A DNA stretch of 64,000 bases from Chthonomonadales bacterium (GTDB taxonomy: Bacteria; Armatimonadota; Chthonomonadetes; Chthonomonadales; CAJBBX01), in assembly GCA_020849275.1 (NCBI GenBank), contig JADLGO010000067.1, positions 1-64,000 of the forward strand, read 5' to 3'. A program made the position numbers and the translations under genes. Positions 43,906-51,376 of the stretch are shown one piece after another. The notes under the pieces are model-generated. The model saw nothing but the letters and a program-made list of their open reading frames with translations, ran no database searches and had not been told where the DNA came from. The first letter of the stretch is position 1. Each line of letters begins with the position of its first letter.

Positions 43906-44949
43906 ATGGAGATGAACGAGCCCACCCGCGTCATGACTCCCGGGGCTGTCCCCGCGCCGGCCGCGCCGGCCGGGGCGGCGGCCACCCGGATGGGCGCCAC
44001 CCTCACCTGCGCGGTGTGCGGCACCCCCAACACCGGGCTCGAAACCTACTGCGCGGAGTGCGGCTTCCTACTTGGCTCGGATCCTGGCGAGGCGGTCGAG
44101 TCGGCCGCCGAGGATCGGGAGGCGCCAGGCCTGGTCGACCGCGCCAGTGGCCGCCGCTTCGCGTTGCACACGGGCGCCAACACCGTGGGGCGGGAGAGCA
44201 CGGACGTGCTACTGATGGACGGTACCGTCTCGCGCCGCCATGCCCGGGTTGAGGTCGACGAGGCCGGTACCCGCGTGACCGACCTGGGCAGCACCAATGG
44301 CACACAGGTCGACGGCGCGCCGATCCCGGCCCACCAGGCCGCACCGCTGGAACCGGGCTCCGAGGTGCGGTTCGGCAACGTCGCGCTCGTCTTCGTCATC
44401 GGGCAGGAGGTGCCGGAGCCCGCTCTCGCGGCGCCCGCCGAGGCCACTGCGGCGATGCCCGCTGCCGGCGCCGACTCCACGCTGGCGCTGAACGCCGACT
44501 CCGGTCCGACCGAGGAGAGCGTGACAGGGGAGCCGCCGTCCTACCGGCTGACTCCGGGCGCCCCGGACCGGCCGGAGATGCTCGTGCGCCTGGGGGCCTG
44601 GGGCATCGGTCGTCGCCCCGGAAACGCCTTCGTGATCGCCGGAGACCCGTTCGTGTCGAGCCGCCACGCCGAGCTCAACTGCGGCAACATGGGCTGTCAC
44701 ATCACCGACGTCGGCAGCACCAACGGCACGCTCGTGAACGGTGAGCGCCTGGAGCCCGGCCTGGAGCGGCTGCTCCTCGATGGCGACGAGGTGACCATCG
44801 GCCAGTGCACCTACCGGTTCGAGACGCTGGAGCCGCCTGAGCTCGCCGAGGACGAGGCAGACCCGGTCGGCCGGTCCGCGCCCGCCCCGGACCAGTTGGC
44901 CGCCTCCGGCGCTCCGGAGGAGTCGACCGCCGAGGGCGAGGCTCGATGA
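43906..44949 (+). CDS. Zinc-ribbon protein with two FHA domains
   Basis: 347 residues. The zinc ribbon CAVCGTPNTGLETYCAECG is at about residues 31-49. FHA 1 follows (about 75-165; NTVGRESTDVLLMDGTVSRRHARVEV; STNGTQVDG), then a linker rich in Ala, Glu and Thr, and FHA 2 (about 225-315; WGIGRRPGNAFVIAGDPFVSSRHAELNC; STNGTLVNG). The acidic tail is probably disordered. No membrane segment. It starts at ATG 43906 behind AAGGAG and ends in a 4-bp overlap with the phosphatase gene, so the two products are made together. Confidence 0.86.
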   Translation: MEMNEPTRVMTPGAVPAPAAPAGAAATRMGATLTCAVCGTPNTGLETYCAECGFLLGSDPGEAVESAAEDREAPGLVDRASGRRFALHTGANTVGRESTDVLLMDGTVSRRHARVEVDEAGTRVTDLGSTNGTQVDGAPIPAHQAAPLEPGSEVRFGNVALVFVIGQEVPEPALAAPAEATAAMPAAGADSTLALNADSGPTEESVTGEPPSYRLTPGAPDRPEMLVRLGAWGIGRRPGNAFVIAGDPFVSSRHAELNCGNMGCHITDVGSTNGTLVNGERLEPGLERLLLDGDEVTIGQCTYRFETLEPPELAEDEADPVGRSAPAPDQLAASGAPEESTAEGEAR

Positions 44950-45944
44950 GCGGCGAGCCGGCCACCGGCGCCGTACGCGAGGGGCACGAAGGGCAGGAGG
45001 AGCCGGAGGTCACCGCGCGGTTCTCGCGCGACGAGCTCGTGCGCGGCTGGCGCGAGCGCGAGGCGCGCCAGCCGCGCGTCGTCGCCACCACCCGGCTCGG
45101 CGTCAAAACCGACCTGGGCCGCGTGCGCGAGAACAACGAGGATAAGGCCGACTTCTACGAGCCCGAGGATCCCACCCTGCTGGCCACGCGCGGTTGCTTC
45201 TACGCCGTCGCGGACGGAATGGGCGGCCACGCCGCCGGCCAGATTGCCAGCGAGATGGCGCTCAAGCAGGTCATCGCGGCGTACTATGACTCGGCCTCAC
45301 CCACCATCCAGACGGCGCTGAGCGAGGCGGTCGTCGCCGCGAACGAGGCGATCCATAGCCTGGCCACCCTGGTCCCCTCGCGGAGCGGCATGGGAACCAC
45401 GCTCACAGCGCTGATCGTAGTCGAGGATAGCGTGTACGTGGCTCAGGTGGGCGACAGCCGCGCCTACCTGATCCGCGGCGGCGCAATCCGCCAGGTGACC
45501 GAGGACCACTCCTGGGTCGCGGAGCAGGTGCGGCTCGGCGGCATGACTACCGAGGAGGCCGAGGTCTCTCCCTACCGGAACGTCATCACGCGCTCCATCG
45601 GCACGCAGTCAACCGTCGAGCTGGACCTCTTCGCGGAGGAAGCCAGGAGCGGCGACCGTTGGGTCCTGTGCTCCGATGGTCTGACCGGCCACGTCACCGA
45701 CGATGAGATCCTGCGTATTGCGTGTGAGCAGGCGCCCTCCGAGGCGTGTCGGCAGCTCGTCGAGGTAGCCTGTGCTCGCGGCGGGCGCGACAACGTGACG
45801 GTTCTGGTGCTCGCGATCCGCCAGATGGCGGCTCCGCCGGTCGACGACGCCGCGCCGTCCGGGCAGCCCGCGGAGGAAACGCGCGCGGAGGCGGAGCCGG
45901 CCGGAGGTCTGCGCCGTGGGCGGCGCGGCCTGTTTGGGCGGTAG
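44946..45944 (+). CDS. PP2C-family Ser/Thr protein phosphatase
   Basis: 332 residues. PP2C motifs are complete: DLGRVRENNEDKADF, FYAVADGMGGHAAGQIAS, SGMGTTLTALIV, VGDSRAYLIR, EDHSW, CSDGLTGHVTDDEI and GGRDNVTVLVL, giving the Mn/Mg-binding Asp set. The N-terminal 45 residues and the C-terminal 40 (Pro/Ala/Glu, then Arg-rich) look disordered. It would reverse phosphorylation by the kinase encoded three genes on. Its ATG overlaps the stop of the double-FHA gene. Confidence 0.94.
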   Translation: MSGEPATGAVREGHEGQEEPEVTARFSRDELVRGWREREARQPRVVATTRLGVKTDLGRVRENNEDKADFYEPEDPTLLATRGCFYAVADGMGGHAAGQIASEMALKQVIAAYYDSASPTIQTALSEAVVAANEAIHSLATLVPSRSGMGTTLTALIVVEDSVYVAQVGDSRAYLIRGGAIRQVTEDHSWVAEQVRLGGMTTEEAEVSPYRNVITRSIGTQSTVELDLFAEEARSGDRWVLCSDGLTGHVTDDEILRIACEQAPSEACRQLVEVACARGGRDNVTVLVLAIRQMAAPPVDDAAPSGQPAEETRAEAEPAGGLRRGRRGLFGR

Positions 45945-45966
45945 CGGCGCGCCCACGGGAGCAGCG

Positions 45967-46632
45967 ATGGACCAGGTCGAGAGAACTCAGCGCAGCAGGG
46001 CCCTGTCGATGTGGCTCAGGCACAAGCCGATGGTTGCCGGACTTGCGCTGGACGGCTCCGGGTGGGCGACGGTCGACGACGTGCTGGCCGCCCTCGAGCG
46101 CCGGGGTCTCCCAACCGATCGCGCCGCCTTCGATGAGATCCTGCGGCTTGACGCCAAGGGGCGCTTTGAGGTGGAAGGCTCGCGCGTGCGCGCACGCTAT
46201 GGCCACAGCCTTGCGCTCGAGGAGGCGCCTCACCCCGGCAAACCGCCGGCCACGCTCTATCACGGGACGATGCGTCGGCACGTGCCGCGGATACTGCAGA
46301 TGGGTCTGCGGCCGATGAAGCGCTGCTACGTGCACCTTTCGCCGGACCGCAAGTCGGCGCGGCTGGTGGGGCAGCGGCGCGATCAAGAGGCGGTCGTGCT
46401 CGTGGTGGCCGCGCACGCCGCGCACGACGCCGGTGTGCGCTTCTACCCGCGCGGCAAGGCGGTCTGGCTGAGTGACCCTGTGCCGGCGGAGTTTCTCTCC
46501 GTGCTGCCGGAGCCACCGCGCAATCCCGCCACGCCTCGCTCCTCGCGCACGGCGCGCGAGGAGGCGCCGGGCACCCCGCGCCGCCGCCGCCCCAGGGGCG
46601 GCTTCATGAAGCGCGACCGGCCGGAACGCTGA
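45967..46632 (+). CDS. kptA: RNA 2'-phosphotransferase (KptA/Tpt1)
   Basis: 221 residues. Moves a 2'-phosphate from RNA to NAD+, giving ADP-ribose 1'',2''-cyclic phosphate. The N-terminal winged-helix part begins RALSMWLRHKPMVAGLALDGSGWATVDDVLA (the Arg-His of the catalytic set). The ADP-ribosyltransferase-like part has LYHGT, CYVHLSPDRKSAR and VWLSDPVPAEFL. A basic Arg/Pro tail of about 45 residues follows. ATG 45967 follows GGGAG. Bacteria mostly lack the 2'-phosphate splicing intermediates, so the substrate here is unclear. Confidence 0.92.
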   Translation: MDQVERTQRSRALSMWLRHKPMVAGLALDGSGWATVDDVLAALERRGLPTDRAAFDEILRLDAKGRFEVEGSRVRARYGHSLALEEAPHPGKPPATLYHGTMRRHVPRILQMGLRPMKRCYVHLSPDRKSARLVGQRRDQEAVVLVVAAHAAHDAGVRFYPRGKAVWLSDPVPAEFLSVLPEPPRNPATPRSSRTAREEAPGTPRRRRPRGGFMKRDRPER

Positions 46633-46633
46633 G

Positions 46634-46667
46634 GCGGCGCCGACCTGGGAGTGTCGGCAGACGCCGC
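46634..46667 (+). other. Two-part hairpin between kptA and the kinase gene
   Basis: Inner stem GCCGAC (46639-46644) with GTCGGC (46653-46658); outer stem GCGGC (46634-46638) with GCCGC (46663-46667). It fills most of the 55-bp gap. Confidence 0.35.
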
Positions 46668-46687
46668 AGGCGGGATCGTGGAACCGT

Positions 46688-48433
46688 ATGAGCTCCGATG
46701 TGATCGCCGGAAGATACCGCGTCGTCCGCGAGATCGCCCGCTCCAACGACGTCGTCTACGAAGCCATCGACGGCGCGATGGGCCGGCGCATCGCCGTCAA
46801 AGAGCTCGTCATCCCGCCGAACCTGAGCGACCAGGCGCGGCGCGAGCGCATCGAGCGGTTCAACCGCGAGGCGCGGGCGGCCGGCAAGCTCTCCCACCCC
46901 AACATCGTCACCATCTACAACTTCGGCGAGGACGGCGGGCGATACTTCATCGCGATGGAGTACCTGGAGGGTGAGACGCTCCGCGACCTTCTCCAGGCCC
47001 GCCGCCCACTCCCTCCCGACGAAGCTGTGGAGATCGCCGGGCAGGTGCTCGCGGCCCTCGGCCACGCGCACGCGCATCGTGTCGTTCATCGCGACGTAAA
47101 GCCCGACAACATCCACCTTCTTCCGGGCGGCCAGGTGAAGCTGACCGACTTCGGCATCGCCCGCCTGACGGAGGAGGCCTCGCTCACGGGCGATGGCCAG
47201 GTGTTCGGGACCCCCAGCTACATGTCGCCCGAGCAGATCGAGGGACGGGGCATCGACCTTCGGACGGACCTGTTCTCGCTGGGAGTCGTCCTCTACGAGA
47301 TGCTGGCGGGCCACAAGCCGTTCATCGGCGACAGCGTGGTGAGCATCACGTACGCCATCATGAACGCCGATCCCGCCCCGATGGCCGGCGTGCCCCTGTC
47401 GCTGGAGCAAGTGGTGCGAAGGGCGCTCGCCAAGCGCCCCGCGGAGCGCTACGCGTCCGCCGACGAGATGCGCCGCGAGATGCGCGCCGCCGCCTCGGTG
47501 CCCTCCATGTTCCTCCCGACCGCGCAGCCGACCGGCATGGGCTACTTCGGCGCCGGCGCGAGCGCCCCCGCTGTGCCACCCGCCCACGCGCCGGCGCCCG
47601 CGCCGCCTCAGGCCTCCCCTCCACCGCCGGCCGTGGTCGCGCCCTCGGCCGGACCGTTCGTCAACTGGAGCGCGCCGTCCGGCAGCGCCGCGGCGCCACC
47701 GGCGCCGCCCGCGTTCGGGCGCCGGCCGAGCCCCGGAATCTCGGAAGCCGGACGCACTGCACTCGTCGTGCTCACATGGATCCTCGTCATCGCGGGCGGC
47801 ATCGTTGGCTTCGTGCTTCTCTTCGACCGCGCCTACCAGCAGCAGATTGCCCACAGCGCCTCGCTGGCCATTGGGCGAGCGATGGAGGAGGGCAACCGCA
47901 TGGTAGCCGCCGGCGATCTCCAGGGCGCGGCCACACGCTACGCGCAGGTGCTGCGCGCGGCGCCCGGAACGGAGATCGCCGCCGATGCGCGCACCAACCT
48001 CGCGACGACGCTGAACCGGCTCGGCGTGCGCTCCTACGAGAACCGCGACTTCCTCACGGCCGAGGACCACTTCTCCCACGTCGTCGCCCTCTACCAGCGT
48101 GAGGCCGACGTGCGCACGGAGGCCGACCTGCGCGAGTTGGAGAACGCCCGCCTCAACCTTGCTCGCATCTACAGCCGCGCGGGGGCCGCGCCCGACGCGC
48201 TTCCGGGGGCCGGGTGGCCCGGAATGACCGGGGGAGCGCCGGACGCCGGGCTGGCGATGCGGCTGGACCAGGCCCAGCGGTATCTGGAGCTCGGCAACCA
48301 GGCCTGGAGCGCGGGCGACCGCAACGGCGCGCGCTCCTACTGGGTCAAGGCCGCCGAGGCCGGCGTGGGCACAGCGATCGGCGATCAGGCGCAGCGGGCG
48401 CTCTCGCGGACCGCCACCAGCCCCGAGTTCTAG
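46688..48433 (+). CDS. Membrane Ser/Thr protein kinase with extracytoplasmic repeat region
   Basis: 581 residues. The kinase domain is at 8-270: catalytic Lys38 (IAVKEL), Glu61 of helix C, HRD at 134-136, DFG at 154-156, and SPE at 180-182 in place of APE. The glycine-rich loop is missing: IARSNDVVYEA (16-26) has no Gly. A Pro/Ala linker, one transmembrane helix (about 357-379) and a TPR-like helical region (about 385-570) follow; the repeats would face outward. It probably phosphorylates Thr on partners read by the FHA proteins. ATG 46688 is preceded by a weak GGAACC. Confidence 0.9.
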   Translation: MSSDVIAGRYRVVREIARSNDVVYEAIDGAMGRRIAVKELVIPPNLSDQARRERIERFNREARAAGKLSHPNIVTIYNFGEDGGRYFIAMEYLEGETLRDLLQARRPLPPDEAVEIAGQVLAALGHAHAHRVVHRDVKPDNIHLLPGGQVKLTDFGIARLTEEASLTGDGQVFGTPSYMSPEQIEGRGIDLRTDLFSLGVVLYEMLAGHKPFIGDSVVSITYAIMNADPAPMAGVPLSLEQVVRRALAKRPAERYASADEMRREMRAAASVPSMFLPTAQPTGMGYFGAGASAPAVPPAHAPAPAPPQASPPPPAVVAPSAGPFVNWSAPSGSAAAPPAPPAFGRRPSPGISEAGRTALVVLTWILVIAGGIVGFVLLFDRAYQQQIAHSASLAIGRAMEEGNRMVAAGDLQGAATRYAQVLRAAPGTEIAADARTNLATTLNRLGVRSYENRDFLTAEDHFSHVVALYQREADVRTEADLRELENARLNLARIYSRAGAAPDALPGAGWPGMTGGAPDAGLAMRLDQAQRYLELGNQAWSAGDRNGARSYWVKAAEAGVGTAIGDQAQRALSRTATSPEF

Positions 48434-48446
48434 CCAGGAGCCCTCC

Positions 48447-49514
48447 ATGCGCAGCCGCGGCACGCCCTCCGGAGCTCGCCAGGAGCCCCTACCGCAGATC
48501 GCCGACCTGCTCGAGCGCGGCGACACGGACGCCGCCAACCGTCTTCAGGACCTGGCCGTAACCGGCGATCGCGCCGTCTCCAAAGCCGCGCGCCGCGCGC
48601 TTTACCTTCTGGGTGAGCGGGGCGTGACGCCCGCTGCGCCGGCTCCCAGGCCGACGCCCCCGGCCGCCGCCGCGCATTCGCCCGCGATGCGCTCCTATGC
48701 CACCCTCTCCGACGTCGGCGACGACTGGTCGCTGGTGCTTGTGCGCGACGACCCGTACGGCGGCAACCCCGTGTTCGCAACCGTGGACGTGTCGATGGGG
48801 GTCGTGAGCGGCGCGGCGCAGAGGAAGGTGCCGGGGCGCGAGCTCGAGGCGTACCTGAAGCGCGCCACCCGGAGCGACGAGGGCTTGGTCGCCGAGGTTC
48901 CCCATACGGCGGCGCATCGACTGCTGCTCAACGCCGAGGACCGCATGCGCCGGGCCGCCCGACCGATGCCCCCGGCCCTTCACGCGGTGACGGAGCCGCT
49001 GCGCGCGCTGCCGGAGCCTCCGTCGCTGGACCAGATCCTCGTCGCGCTTGGGGTCCCGCCCGCGGCGGACGACCACTCGTTCTCTCGCGACGCCGCGGCC
49101 ATGCTCCGGGAGCCGTGGTTTCGCCCCTGGTTCGTGGACACCAAGCGCGCGGAGCCCTGGACCGACCGCCTGCTCCAGGCGCTCCGCACGCCACTCGTGC
49201 TTACGAGGGCACAGCTCACGGCCGTCGCCGAGCGCGTCGTGCGGCAGGCGACCGACGACCTGATCGGCGGCGAGACGGCGCTCGCCTTCCGCGAACGGCT
49301 GGAGCGCAGCGCGCTCGTCCTGTGGTGCGGCGGGCACGCGGAGGCGGCGCGCGCGGCCGTCTACCACGCGGCGCAGATCCGCGAGGGTCAGCCGCCGCAC
49401 GAGGTTGGCGTGCTGTACAGCCTGGTCCACCGAACGATCACTGCCATCGCGGAGATGCGCGAGAGGGAACGAAGCAAGCGGCCCGAGGAGGCGTCGCCGA
49501 TCATTGTCCCGTAG
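48447..49514 (+). CDS. Uncharacterised 355-residue protein, last of the FHA/kinase cluster
   Basis: I do not recognise a family. Residues 10-58 look like paired helices (LPQIADLLERGDTDAANRLQDLAV ... AARRALYLLGERG) resembling a HEAT-type repeat. A Pro/Ala linker follows, then a mixed alpha/beta part with SYATLSDVGDDWSLVLVRDDPYGGNPVF, and a helical C-terminus. No signal or membrane segment is seen. It starts 13 bp after the kinase stop with CCAGGAG upstream. Its last 14 bp overlap the convergent membrane-protease-like gene. Co-location suggests a scaffold or target, but this is only context. Confidence 0.7.
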   Translation: MRSRGTPSGARQEPLPQIADLLERGDTDAANRLQDLAVTGDRAVSKAARRALYLLGERGVTPAAPAPRPTPPAAAAHSPAMRSYATLSDVGDDWSLVLVRDDPYGGNPVFATVDVSMGVVSGAAQRKVPGRELEAYLKRATRSDEGLVAEVPHTAAHRLLLNAEDRMRRAARPMPPALHAVTEPLRALPEPPSLDQILVALGVPPAADDHSFSRDAAAMLREPWFRPWFVDTKRAEPWTDRLLQALRTPLVLTRAQLTAVAERVVRQATDDLIGGETALAFRERLERSALVLWCGGHAEAARAAVYHAAQIREGQPPHEVGVLYSLVHRTITAIAEMRERERSKRPEEASPIIVP

Positions 49515-50484
49515 CGGGCTCCGGCCGAACGCGCGGCGGTGGGCCGACGGGTTCGCCGGCGGGCTCGGGTCGCGAGCGGGCGAACAGCCAGAACCCCGCA
49601 GCGATCGCGAGGATGAAGAAACCTGCGTAGATCAGGGCGAACGCCTCGCTTCGCTCGTAGTGAAATGCGCTCCAGTGCATGCCGATCAGCACGATCGCCA
49701 TCGGCACGAGCGCTGGCAGGCTCCAGCCCGTGAAGAAGACGAGCAGCATGTAGGCGCAGAGCACCACGATCAGCACCCAGATCGTGCGCCGAAACGCCGG
49801 CAGGCCGCCCAGAAAGCGGTGCAGCGCCGCCATGAAGAAGGCGATGAAGAGGAAGTCGGCGAACCCGACCACCATCATGGGCGTGGCGTTGGGGCCCCGC
49901 GACTCGGGCGCTGGCAGCGGCACCGTGAGACTGCGGACGACCGCCTGGGCGGCTGGCGTCTGGCTCCGCATCGCCTGCTGGACTGGCCCCCCGAGCAGCA
50001 CCGTCCAGATGTCCACGAGCGCGAGGACTGCCGCCACGGGAGGGATCATGTTTGCCGCGCGCACGAGCCGGGAGAGCGCGGCGCCGATGGACGCCGCGAA
50101 CCAGATCGTGAGCAGATGTGGCAGACCAGGCACGAAGACCAGATAGACCCACGGCGCCACGGGGCGACGGAGGGCGAACATGGTCAGGAGCGGAACGACA
50201 AGGCCCCCCGACACGAGAATGCTGAGCGCCAGGGAGCGAACGGTGCGCAGTGCGAGCGCGAGATACGCGGTGAGCCAGATCACCAGCGCAAGCGAGACGA
50301 CCGTCGAAGCGAGGACCATGGCCACGCCGTCGACGCGGATGCGCGGGACGATCTGCCAGAACAGGAGGAACGCCAGCGCGGCGAGAGCGGGAACGACCCA
50401 ACGCGAAGAGCTCGTGCCAGTCCGCCCGCCGGGCGTGCCGCCGGCATCTGCCATCGGGGAGACGCGTGGGGCGTCGTCGGTCAT
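49501..50484 (-). CDS. Polytopic membrane protein with presenilin/SPP-like aspartyl protease motifs
   Basis: 327 residues, 8-9 hydrophobic segments (about 29-46, 52-79, 83-105, 110-139, 146-165, 202-223, 234-252, 255-273, 281-302), no signal peptide, polar tail. Three motifs stand out in order: LALVDIW with Asp158 mid-helix, VGFADF with Asp210 mid-helix, and LPALVP with Pro256-Ala257-Leu258. Family A22 proteases show YD, GxGD and PAL in this order; archaeal members have similar Asp spacing as I recall. Here GxGD is GFAD and the Tyr before the first Asp is Val. Assignment is tentative. AGGAGG precedes ATG 50484. Confidence 0.6.
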   Translation of the reverse strand: MTDDAPRVSPMADAGGTPGGRTGTSSSRWVVPALAALAFLLFWQIVPRIRVDGVAMVLASTVVSLALVIWLTAYLALALRTVRSLALSILVSGGLVVPLLTMFALRRPVAPWVYLVFVPGLPHLLTIWFAASIGAALSRLVRAANMIPPVAAVLALVDIWTVLLGGPVQQAMRSQTPAAQAVVRSLTVPLPAPESRGPNATPMMVVGFADFLFIAFFMAALHRFLGGLPAFRRTIWVLIVVLCAYMLLVFFTGWSLPALVPMAIVLIGMHWSAFHYERSEAFALIYAGFFILAIAAGFWLFARSRPEPAGEPVGPPPRVRPEPATGQ

Positions 50485-50508
50485 GGGCCTCCTCTATACG
50501 CGCCGTCT

Positions 50509-50538
50509 TTGACAAACGGACCGCGCGTATTGTACAAT
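50509..50538 (+). promoter_or_regulatory. Promoter for the ANTAR regulator/histidine kinase operon
   Basis: -35 TTGACA at 50509-50514 (consensus), an 18-bp spacer, and -10 TACAAT at 50533-50538. Transcription would start near 50545, leaving a leader of about 225 nt before GTG 50770. The -10 overlaps that of the opposing promoter. Confidence 0.75.
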
Positions 50539-50558
50539 GCATGTGTTCGGCCCGTCAA
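50529..50558 (-). promoter_or_regulatory. Promoter for the presenilin-like gene, interlocked with the opposing one
   Basis: Minus strand: -35 TTGACG at 50553-50558, an 18-bp spacer, and -10 TACAAT at 50529-50534. Both -10 boxes lie inside the perfect palindrome ATTGTACAAT at 50529-50538. Confidence 0.75.
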
Positions 50559-50769
50559 GCGAGCCGGATGCGCGTGAACTCGCACTACCTCAACGGAGAC
50601 GGCGGTGCGCTCCTCGGCCGTCGGTCGCCGCCTCCCCGTCAGTCCGGTTCTGTCGCGCTTCGTCACACGTCGCAGTGCGCTCGCCCTCCCGAGACCGCCA
50701 GGTTGGCGCCGGCCCACCGATGGGAGGGAGCGCGTTCGCCGCCAGAGCCAGGCACAGGAGAGGCCGACC
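50545..50769 (+). other. Long GC-rich leader ahead of the ANTAR regulator gene
   Basis: No gene is supported here. If transcription starts near 50545, this 225-nt segment is an untranslated leader. It can form stems (for example a 6-bp GACGGC with GCCGTC pair), but no structure stands out by eye. A site for self-control by the ANTAR protein is possible. Confidence 0.4.
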
Positions 50770-51366
50770 GTGACCGAAGCAACCACCCCCGCCACGCCCT
50801 TACGTGTCGTCATCGCCGATGACGAACCGATCATCTTGCTCGACCTCAAGAAGATGATCGAGGATCTGGGATACGACGTCGTCGCCGAGGCGGGCGACGG
50901 AGCCAAGGCCGTCGAGGCCGCGCGCAACCTGACCCCCGACGTCGTGATACTCGACATCCGAATGCCCATCATGGACGGGATCGACGCCGCCAAGGTGATC
51001 ACCGAAGAGCGCATCGCCCCGGTCGTTCTGCTCACCGCCTACAGCCAGGTCGACCTCGTCAAGCGCGCCCGCGAGGCGGGGGTCTACTCGTACCTGGTGA
51101 AGCCGTTCAAGGCCGCCGACCTGATGCCCGCCATCGAGATCGCGATCAGCCGCTGGCAGGAGTACCTGGCGCTTCAGCAGGAGGCGCGCGACTTCGAGGA
51201 CAAGCTCGAAACGCGCAAGGCCGTCGACCGCGCCAAGGGGATCCTGATGGACCAGTACGGCCTGAAGGAGCAAGAGGCGTTCCGCCGCATTCAGGTGCAG
51301 AGCATGAACACGCGCAGGTCCATGCGCGAGATCGCCGAAGCCATCATCATCGCGCACAACGTGTAG
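50770..51366 (+). CDS. ANTAR-domain response regulator (RNA-binding antiterminator type)
   Basis: 198 residues. Receiver domain 10-125 with acidic pocket (ADDEP), phosphoacceptor Asp62 (VVILDIRMP), Thr in VLLTAYS and Lys in YLVKPF. The C-terminal 60 residues are an ANTAR domain: KAVDRAKGILMDQYGLKEQEAFRRIQVQSMNTRRSMREIAEAII. Such proteins (AmiR, NasR, EutV) bind paired hairpins in RNA and prevent termination. GTG 50770 follows AGGAGAGG. The histidine kinase gene starts 10 bp after its stop, as in EutV/EutW-type pairs; ethanolamine genes are absent here. Confidence 0.92.
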   Translation: MTEATTPATPLRVVIADDEPIILLDLKKMIEDLGYDVVAEAGDGAKAVEAARNLTPDVVILDIRMPIMDGIDAAKVITEERIAPVVLLTAYSQVDLVKRAREAGVYSYLVKPFKAADLMPAIEIAISRWQEYLALQQEARDFEDKLETRKAVDRAKGILMDQYGLKEQEAFRRIQVQSMNTRRSMREIAEAIIIAHNV

Positions 51367-51376
51367 GGGGTTCGCC

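Noticed and set aside
39083-49514. Type VI secretion regulatory locus (kinase-phosphatase-FHA, PpkA/PppA/Fha-like)
   Set aside because: No TssB/C, Hcp, VgrG, ClpV or other structural genes are present, and the FHA proteins have membrane or zinc-ribbon parts unlike TssH-linked Fha.
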